This document shows, piece after piece, positions 57,341 to 64,000 of a stretch of DNA of 64,000 nucleotides. The position numbers and the translations under genes are program-made. Under the pieces are notes generated by a model that did no database searches, was not told the DNA's origin, and worked only from the letters and a program-made list of their open reading frames with translations. Source of the DNA: Romanomermis culicivorax (taxonomy: Eukaryota > Nematoda > Enoplea > Mermithida > Mermithidae). Position 1 is the stretch's first letter. Each line of letters opens with the position of its first letter. The DNA is taken from NCBI GenBank assembly GCA_963922205.1, contig CAWUHX010000144.1, forward strand, positions 434,001 through 498,000. Reading direction: 5' to 3'.

Positions 57341-58410
57341 CAGTGGTTTTTTTTTGGGCCATTGGAATGGCACAAAAAATTTTGGGCGTTTGTGCCAATT
57401 GGCACAAATTTTTTGACTAGTCGAATGCCGAATTTCTTTGATTTTTAGTAGTTTTAGGAGCTGAAAACTCAAAATTTTCCCGGCGCTCCGCGCCGAGTCA
57501 ATCACTTACTTAAGTTATAAGTCAAGAGTCAGGAAGCTGAAAGAATTGTATTCGATGATAGATTTGTATGATCGCAACAAACTTTGAGATTGTCAATGAT
57601 TGAAAAATGAATTAGTTAACTTCCATTGTTCATTCAGTGTGATCGGAAGCCGAAATTTTTATTTTTGGTGTTTGATTCATCGAACAGAAAAATTTACCTT
57701 GTTGGCGCAATTTTTAAACCAAAAATTTACGCGACGTTACTTCCGTTCTAGTTTTTTTCAGGAAAAATCATTTTGGACATCCTTAATTTATTTACATCGG
57801 TGTTAAGAAGAAATCCGTAGCCGAAAATTAAAGGAAAATATAAAATGCCTGAAAAATTGTATAAAAATATCTGAATTCTCGCAGCATAGCATCCATACCT
57901 GTAGTTGGGGGGGGGACCTCCCCCCAACTCGGCCAACCCTGTACCCAAAATCATTTCCCCCCCCCCCAACCCCTCCCCCCAGTTGGGATTTGGGAAAAAA
58001 TTAAAAAAATTTGCCAAAAAGTGTATGTTTTTTGGCCTTTTTTGGGAAAAATTTCGACTTTTTCCTACCCCCCCCCCAAAATTTCGGATTTACCCCCCCC
58101 CCCCCAACTGGTCGGAGGTCTTACAGGTATGATAGCATCTGATTTTTTTCCGAATCGTATAAACTGCTTTCTTCATCAGTTTTTCTTGTCGCACTGACGT
58201 GCTTAAGAAAAAGGAGTTTACACGATTTTTTTGAAAATTAGTGCGGCAAAAGTAAGCTTTAGTTATGTTTTTATCAAACTTTTGGCATAAAACTTTTTAA
58301 AAGTTTTCAGTATGTTTTTAGGCTGGAAAAAATTTTTTGTGCCATTGGCACAAATTTTTTCGCTCCTTTGTGCCAATTGGCACAAATGTCCGTGCACAAA
58401 AAAAACGCTG
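57341..58410. mobile_element. B-type element with a P-family insert
   Basis: Ends CAGTGGTTTTTTTTTGGG and GTGCACAAAAAAAACGCTG. It has a perfect 8-bp duplication ATTATTCA (57333-57340, 58411-58418), and GTGCCAATTGGCAC words lie at both ends. No coding frame. Confidence 0.88.
57894..58131 (+). mobile_element. P-family C/G-run MITE, copy 8
   Basis: Ends CATACCTGTA and TACAGGTATG with a perfect 8-bp duplication ATAGCATC (57886-57893, 58132-58139). It is inserted in the B-type element. Confidence 0.92.
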
Positions 58411-58887
58411 ATTATTCACCAAAAAAATTTTTTGTGCGCCACCAGTCTGTTTTTTTGTGTGAAAACAAAATTTTTTTGGCACAAAAAAATTTGGAATAGC
58501 ACAAAAGTTTTTTGGCGTTCGTGCCGATTGGCACAAATTTTTTGACTGGCCGAAGGCTGAATTTCCTTGATTTTTAGTCGTTTCAGAATTCAGGGCAGTG
58601 TTCTTTTTGTGCACGGACATTTGCTCCAATTGGCACAAAGGGCCAAAAAAAATTTGTGCCAATGGCACAAAAAAAATTTTTCACCGTAATGACGTACTGA
58701 AAACCTTTAAAAATTTTTGTGCCAAGAGTTTGATAAAAACATCAACTAAAGATACTTTCACCCAGGGTTTCTTTTTTTGCACACAGCAACCAAATTTCGG
58801 GCTGTGCAATCACAGTTATCCTGCCAAGTTGCACAGTGCAACTTGAGGCCTGACCTTTTGATTAGGTGATAGGGTTTTCTGCCCGGA
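58411..58887. other. Broken B-type ends
   Basis: No gene. A B-type left half (GGCACAAA and GTGCCGATTGGCACAA words) covers about 58440-58590. Another B-type terminus (CAGTGTTCTTTTTGTGC) starts near 58596, and a third terminus-like word (CAGGGTTTCTTTTTTTGCAC) lies near 58763. None could be paired. Confidence 0.5.
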
Positions 58888-58911
58888 GATGATGATGATG
58901 ATGATGATGAT
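58888..58911 (+). repeat. (GAT)8 microsatellite, likely LINE tail
   Basis: Eight perfect GAT units. On the minus strand this is an ATC run directly after the LINE 3' untranslated region, a usual tail for CR1/Jockey-like elements. Confidence 0.75.
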
Positions 58912-59290
58912 TTTATTTGCAACGGCACTAAGGAATGTTAGGAGAATATAATAAAATAAACAAATAAGTTAATTAAATACGGAATAAATATGCAGTACAT
59001 TTACGCGCTTGGTCAAAAAAGTATATTAGCTCTTACAGTTGACCAAAATTGAACTTGTCCAATTTAGAGCGAAAAATTTTACTATTTCTAGATGTTATTA
59101 TCGATTCAGGAAGTTTATTCCAAATAGGAATAACTCTATTTGTAAAGAAGTATTTCTTAATATCAGCCCTTGGAATATCTGTTTTTAACTTCCAATTGTG
59201 GTTGGACCGGGTCTGAGAATGTGTAATGGTGCAGAAATCACTCAATTTTACATCTACTTCATGGTTTATTATCTTATCTTCGCATATAAA
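58912..59290 (-). pseudogene. 3' end of a CR1/Jockey-like LINE
   Basis: The minus strand encodes the C-terminal block of LINE ORF2 (RADIKKYFFTNRVIPIWNKL, then PESI) and stops near 59034. About 120 bp of 3' UTR and the microsatellite follow. Upstream it runs into the shared transposon core at about 59290, so the 5' part is missing. Confidence 0.75.
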
Positions 59291-59645
59291 ATGCAAATGG
59301 AAAAAATGCGAATCTTCATTAAATATCATGACCAAATATTGAAGATTAAAAATAAAAACATGAGATAATACGTTAAACATGTTGAAAACTATTATAGATT
59401 AAGTGATTAACGAACGTAGATATGCTAAAAGTCGCGCCTGAGCTAGGTAATACATAATAATGATAATTGAAGTTATAACCGGCGCCAAAGCGCCGGAAAA
59501 TTTTGACATTATGACCTTCTAAAATGCAACAAAATGCATCTGTTCTGTATCCGATCCCCAAAATTTTCTTAGCCCTAAGTTTTTTATCCTTTTCCGAATT
59601 TTTTTCCCCCCAAAAAAGCACGATTTTTGAAAAAACAGTGCTGGG
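59291..59645 (-). other. Shared transposon core, partial
   Basis: Inverted copy of the core with the hairpin CCGGCGCCAAAGCGCCGG at about 59479-59496 and a terminus-like AAAAAACAGTG near 59640. The other end was not identified. Confidence 0.6.
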
Positions 59646-59757
59646 ATGCACTAGAAAATTTTCACTAATTACATACAGCAGCAATTTTGCTACAAACTCT
59701 CAAGCAAATTAGGCAGCAAGCTGTTGTAATCACAATAAGATCGTAATCTAAAATGTT

Positions 59758-59939
59758 TTATTTCAGTTCAATGCGACGAGACACTTCTGCAAAAATGTTC
59801 AATATATCAGAACTCTCAATCTTACTAGCTTCCTTGAAATAGTATGAAATAACAACAAGATCTGACACTCGCTCTGTTGTCGTTGACTTTCCGAGCCTGC
59901 ATAGTAAATGTTCCCTCGGCGTTGCAGTGTTGACTGGAT
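59758..59939 (-). CDS. Possible 3' terminal exon, unrecognised
   Basis: On the minus strand an acceptor-like CCAG precedes an open stretch of about 58 codons (NTATPREHLLCRLGKSTTTE onward) that ends TAA within an AATAAA. It could be the last exon of a gene extending right or a transposon remnant. I do not recognise the family. Confidence 0.25.
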
Positions 59940-59949
59940 AGGTTAGCAA

Positions 59950-60876
59950 AAATTTTTAAAACATTTAATTCAGCCTATTGGGTGCAATTGTACCACTGGA
60001 CCCCATGTCGCTTCGCCCCTGCCCTGGGTAGACTATCTTATTCAAAGCGAAACACTGAAAAATTTCGAATTTAATGTTTAGAAAACGTGGAAAAATGCAT
60101 TTTATGAGCTTATTATTTTTAATCATCGATCGTGGTTGTCTCAGAATTTTTTTGGAAGTTGAGCTGCAACACAGCAACTATACGAAACGAAAGCGAAACT
60201 TTGCTCTAAATCAAAAGTTCAAAAATAGAATTAGGCTTGTAGAGCATTGAAACTGATTTGAGTTATTCTGTTAATTATGATCATGAGGATTCTAAGGGTC
60301 TCATCCGTGTTAGAATCGAATAATGTTGAGATTTTCAACTTCTAAACACTTTTATCCGCTCCGACTCTTTGTTCTCCTCGAATCATGCTTTTTGGGAGTA
60401 AAAATTTTTGGGATATTTGCTTAATTTGAGAAAAATTTTGGTTGTTCGACGTTAAAAAATCATTTTAGTTCTTTTAGAAAGTTCAAATGCTTGCAAACTA
60501 ATGCATTAAAAATTTTCATCATCTAAAATGCATCATGTCATGTTTTAATTTTTAATCTTAATAGTTTTTGATCTTTATTTGATGACGATTCATACACAGC
60601 CCCGATAACGCAAAAATTCTGATCAAATAAGCATATTTGTATAGAAAAAACGGAATCGCGAAAATTTAGGCCGACAAAAACTCACCGTCGGCCAGTCCTG
60701 CCTACTATAAATAAATATTAGTATTCATGGACAACCTGCCGGTACTTGACTTTCGATTGTATCGCCATGAATTACTCGTTTTCATATATATTTTCTTACA
60801 TTTTTTTGACTAGATTCATCAGCCTAGTCATAAGTCGCAGTATTCACGAGACCTCTAACGCGGCAATCAGCTTTTC
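59950..60876. other. Intergenic upstream of the doublecortin gene
   Basis: A weak copy of the core occurs near 60530-60600. A TATAAATA word at 60706-60713 and a GGCCGAC/GTCGGCC inverted repeat at 60669-60693 precede the start codon at 60877 and might belong to a promoter. No other gene is seen. Confidence 0.4.
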
Positions 60877-61517
60877 ATGACACCAACGACCGATTTTGGG
60901 GAAACATCTACGCTTCCCCGAACTTCGGCCAAAAAACGCACTAAACAATCCGTTTGTTTTCTACCCATTTTGGTGCAAGAAAAAGCTCGGCAATCGTTTC
61001 AAGGGTCTAGTTGCGTCAACGTCGCCGACGTCGCCGCCACTTCGAATGCTTCTTCCGATTGCGTGCAACAACAGCAACCTCAGCGTAGTTTTATACGGAC
61101 ATGCAATAGGGCCAAACGCGTCAAGTTTTTCAGGAATGGTGATCAATATTTCAAAGGTAAAATTTAGTCATTTTGTGAAATCTCTAGAGGTTTACTGATA
61201 TTCTGTCAGACATATATTAATTTGACTTTTTAATTTTGCTACATTGAAAAATGTTTTTAAACAGGGATCTGGTACGCCATCGCTTACGATCGATATAGGT
61301 GTCTGGAAGCACTTTTAGAAGATTTGAATAGAACTATCGGCGATTTAGTTAACTTACCTCATGGTGTTCGTTGTATTTTTACGATCGACGGTTCGAGACG
61401 GGTTAAACATTTAGACGACCTTCTAGACGGTGAAAGTTACGTTTGCTCATCGAATGATTCGTTTAAAAAAATTGCTTACGACAAAGCCAGAGAACCGATT
61501 TGGTGCTACGGGACTAG
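60877..61517 (+). CDS. Doublecortin-domain protein, 5' two exons (partial)
   Basis: A microtubule-binding doublecortin (DCX) domain, most like the first domain of doublecortin or doublecortin-like kinase. Exon 1 is 60877-61156 and exon 2 is 61265-61517, with matching phases and GT-AG borders. Residues 1-77 are a low-complexity leader. The domain follows: KRVKFFRNGDQYFKG, then the LPHGVR and FTIDGSRRV motifs, and DGESYVCSSND. A donor at 61518 shows that it continues. No further exon could be recognised to the end of the window, so whether a kinase domain follows is unknown. Confidence 0.88.
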
Positions 61518-62895
61518 GTGAACTTTCAAATTAAATATAATATATTTCAGTATCATTCTTTATGATCATACATGCACTGCATGGGCATTTTGCTCGGGGT
61601 CAGTCAGGACGCTGGGTGGGATGGAAATTTTTTTACTTTCTTGGAAACGAAAAGGAAGGTCTTCTAACATCCATGCAGCATATTCTTCAACCTGTATTAG
61701 TCAAATATGTCTGGTCAGCACTTTTTAAAGCTCTAGTATTACTTCGTTGGAATCAAATATGCATTGTTTAGATTAGTCGTCAAACTACAGCATCATGACC
61801 ATTCTTATAACGACCTTCTTTTCCCTCATTCATTTTCCTTCATTATCTTCTCGATCATTCATTACTAGAGGGGCGAATCTGCTGGATGTCAGCAAGGATC
61901 TGCTGAGGGTCAATCAACATCTTTTGAGGATCAATATCCTCTAAGCCCATCACGTGCATGTATGGTTATGATTCAATTCATACCTATAGCTGGAGGTGTA
62001 AAATGCTATGAGAACTATAGTACATTTTATTGAGGGGAAGTGCCATTGGAATCTCCCACAAATTGTCAGCCATATGGTGATTCCAAGATTTGACGATCAT
62101 GTAGTTAAAATAGTCTGGCCGTTGTAACCCCATCCTTCCGAACGAAACAAACTGAAGACTGTCCAGTTTTTAGAAAAAATGGTCATATTGAGCAAAAAAT
62201 TGTCAACGATTTCAATTTTTAGGCACCTCCAGCCATGCATGTTTTACGATTTTTTAAACAACATTTACTATTTTCCTGTTTTCATCCTTTTTGGGCGGGA
62301 AAAAATCAAAATTTTTGTCTTTTGTTGATTTCTCCTAAGATTTTGGGCAATCAATGACCCCATCCATGAAAATGTCATCTGACCCCTTCCCTCAGACTTT
62401 GGAGCTCCGTTACACGCGGTGTGATAAAAGTCATTTTTTTAAGCTTCGCGTCCTCAAGACTGTTAATGAACTTTTTGGGATTTGATCATACATTAGCATA
62501 GGGAGCGTAAAGAGTATAGTGTATTATTCGTCCTGAGTCTTGAAAATTGTTCGTCGGGGGTCGTCGTCGACTTCCGCAGAATCTCTTATTTTCTACTTAT
62601 TTCGGGCAAATTTAAGCATCTATTTAGTCAAATGGCGAATTTGACTTAACATCAGAGTACTCATTTCAAGCCTATTCAAAAATATTTTAATTTTTGCTGT
62701 ATCTCAATCGAGTTATGAGTATCAACAAACGCATTCACAAAAAAGATCACGTTCTGTTCTTTCTCGTTGTTCAACCTTGTTAATTCATATATTTAATCAC
62801 GCATTTTCGAGACAATTTCAGCGATTTTTGAGGTCTCAATTCGGTTTTTTAGACCACTTCCTACCCTTTCCTACGGATGAGCTGCATCAGCTGAC
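61518..62895. other. Intron of the doublecortin gene or intergenic DNA
   Basis: No exon recognised. A sequence at about 61865-61970 resembles the repeat at 35384-35772. A stretch at 62380-62420 has words similar to reductase intron 7. Confidence 0.4.
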
Positions 62896-63972
62896 CAGGG
62901 TTTTTTTTGACCTACGAGTCACAAGCCAAGTGGCTTGTTGACCTAAAATTTTACAAGCCATTCAAAATTTTTACAAGCCAATTTTATAATATCAGTATAA
63001 CGTGAATAAATTCCAATGCTAGGTTATTTTTTAAAGAAATGTATATATTGAACATCATGGGAATCGATCAAAAAAGAGATGTCAATCAACATTTATTCAA
63101 TAACATTTTAGAGCCGTTAATTCATTAAAATTCAGGAAACATTTGAAATTTTTGAGTCTGATCGAAGTCGAATCTACAAGCATTGTGGAACAAATTTTCC
63201 AGCAAACTATCCAAGAACATAATGACTTTGAATTACATCAGAAATCGGTGGTTAAATCCTCTATGATGACAAGTGAGAGCTCAAAAAAGCTATTAATCTT
63301 TCCTGCCTGAAACGCCGGAAAATTTTTTGGGTATTGACATTCTGCGATGCTGGAAAACCAATTTTCCAAACACTTATTTGAAGAATTAGATTCGAATTTT
63401 CTGTTCAGAAGTCGTAATTTCTAGAATTTTATATTTGAAAAATTTTAAAACCATTAATTTATTCTCACACTCTCATGAACTTGGCCGAAAAGATATGAGT
63501 AAGAAGAGTAGAAATTTCCGAAAACTACTTCCACGAAGCTTTTGAATTGATTTTACATTAAGAAAGGAATAATCGCTTCAAAAAGTTTACAGACTTGACG
63601 TATTGATCTTTCCCAAAAAATGTGTCAAGGGAAAAATGTGAATCTTCATTAAATATCAAGATGAAATATTGAAGATTACCAATTAAAACATGAGATAATA
63701 CGTTTAAGATGATTAAAACTATTAAAGATTAAATGATAAGTGAAGGTAGACATGTTAGGAGCAGCGGCTGAGCTAGGAAATAAATAATAATGCTTATTTA
63801 AGTTATAACCGGCGCGAAGCGCCGGAAAATTTTGAGATTATGACCTTCTAAAATGCACCAAAATGCATCTTTCCTGTATTCGATATGATCAAACACATGA
63901 CTCAAAAAATTCTGACAAGCCATTTTGTCAGTCCAACAAGCCATGGCTTGTAAAATGCTAAAAAAAACTATG
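62896..63972 (-). mobile_element. G-type element, copy 2
   Basis: Ends CAGGGTTTTTTTTGACC and GCTAAAAAAAACTATG, the reverse orientation of 24833-25540. The flanks AGCTGAC and AGCTGAAC suggest an 8-bp duplication with one base lost. ACAAGCCATGGCTTGT is near its right end, and the inverted core holds CCGGCGCGAAGCGCCGG at 63809-63825. Confidence 0.78.
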
Positions 63973-64000
63973 AGCTGAACCCCCTCCCTCAAAAAGACCG

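Noticed and set aside
61562-61771. 69-codon frame after the doublecortin exons
   Set aside because: No similarity to a doublecortin continuation and no acceptor in phase.

Overview
The window looks like a nuclear chromosome segment of an AT-rich metazoan, most likely an arthropod. The evidence is spliced genes with GT-AG introns (a glutaredoxin-thioredoxin reductase fusion, mitochondrial ribosomal protein L46, a doublecortin-domain gene), a Ty3/gypsy-like LTR element, CR1/Jockey-like LINE fragments, and a very dense load of DNA transposons that leave 8-bp target duplications. The reductase ends in Gly-Cys-UGA-Gly-stop, so it reads as a selenoprotein. That argues against insect lineages whose thioredoxin reductase uses cysteine instead. 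No species can be named from sequence alone.

Layout. 384-15044 is one nearly intact LTR retrotransposon of 14.66 kb with 616/615-bp LTRs, a 4-bp target duplication (GACC), a single 2278-codon gag-pol frame and, in the position where retroviruses carry env, a second frame of about 1.5 kb codons. That second frame begins with an intact-looking DEDDy 3'-5' exonuclease domain and ends in an RGG-rich tail. A 684-bp intron with matching phase probably gives it an upstream start codon. 15045-25990 is intergenic and packed with nested transposons. 25992-37951 (+) is the complete 15-exon reductase gene (647 codons including Sec). 38772-42912 (-) is a complete 5-exon mRpL46 gene, convergent with it. 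43500-52420 is a stack of nested transposons; the innermost, 47978-52034, holds a spliced hAT transposase gene with two lesions. 52420-60700 is repeats, a LINE 3' end and low-copy fragments. 60877-61517 (+) is the 5' part of a doublecortin-domain gene. 62896-63972 is another transposon.

The most unusual system here is the DNA transposon population. At least five sets of elements share homopolymer-rich inverted termini of the form CASYG plus T8 and 8-bp target duplications. Several also share an internal core that contains a GC hairpin (CCGGCGC-TTC-GCGCCGG). Each set carries a different subterminal palindrome array (TTCCACATGTGGAA, TTGTGCCAATTGGCACAA, ACAAGCCATGGCTTGT, GCACCGTGC and others). 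They are inserted into one another up to three deep with recognisable target duplications. A separate small family made largely of C and G runs (TIR CATACCTGTA, 8-bp duplication) has eight copies here, one of them inserted into another copy.

How the parts work together: the two convergent housekeeping genes keep open exons and consistent splice phases while their introns have absorbed the transposons. The hAT transposase copy is a plausible source of movement for A-type non-autonomous copies at 15297-17970 and 45996-46711, which share its termini. All similarity, splice and duplication calls were made by eye. No database search or folding program was run.
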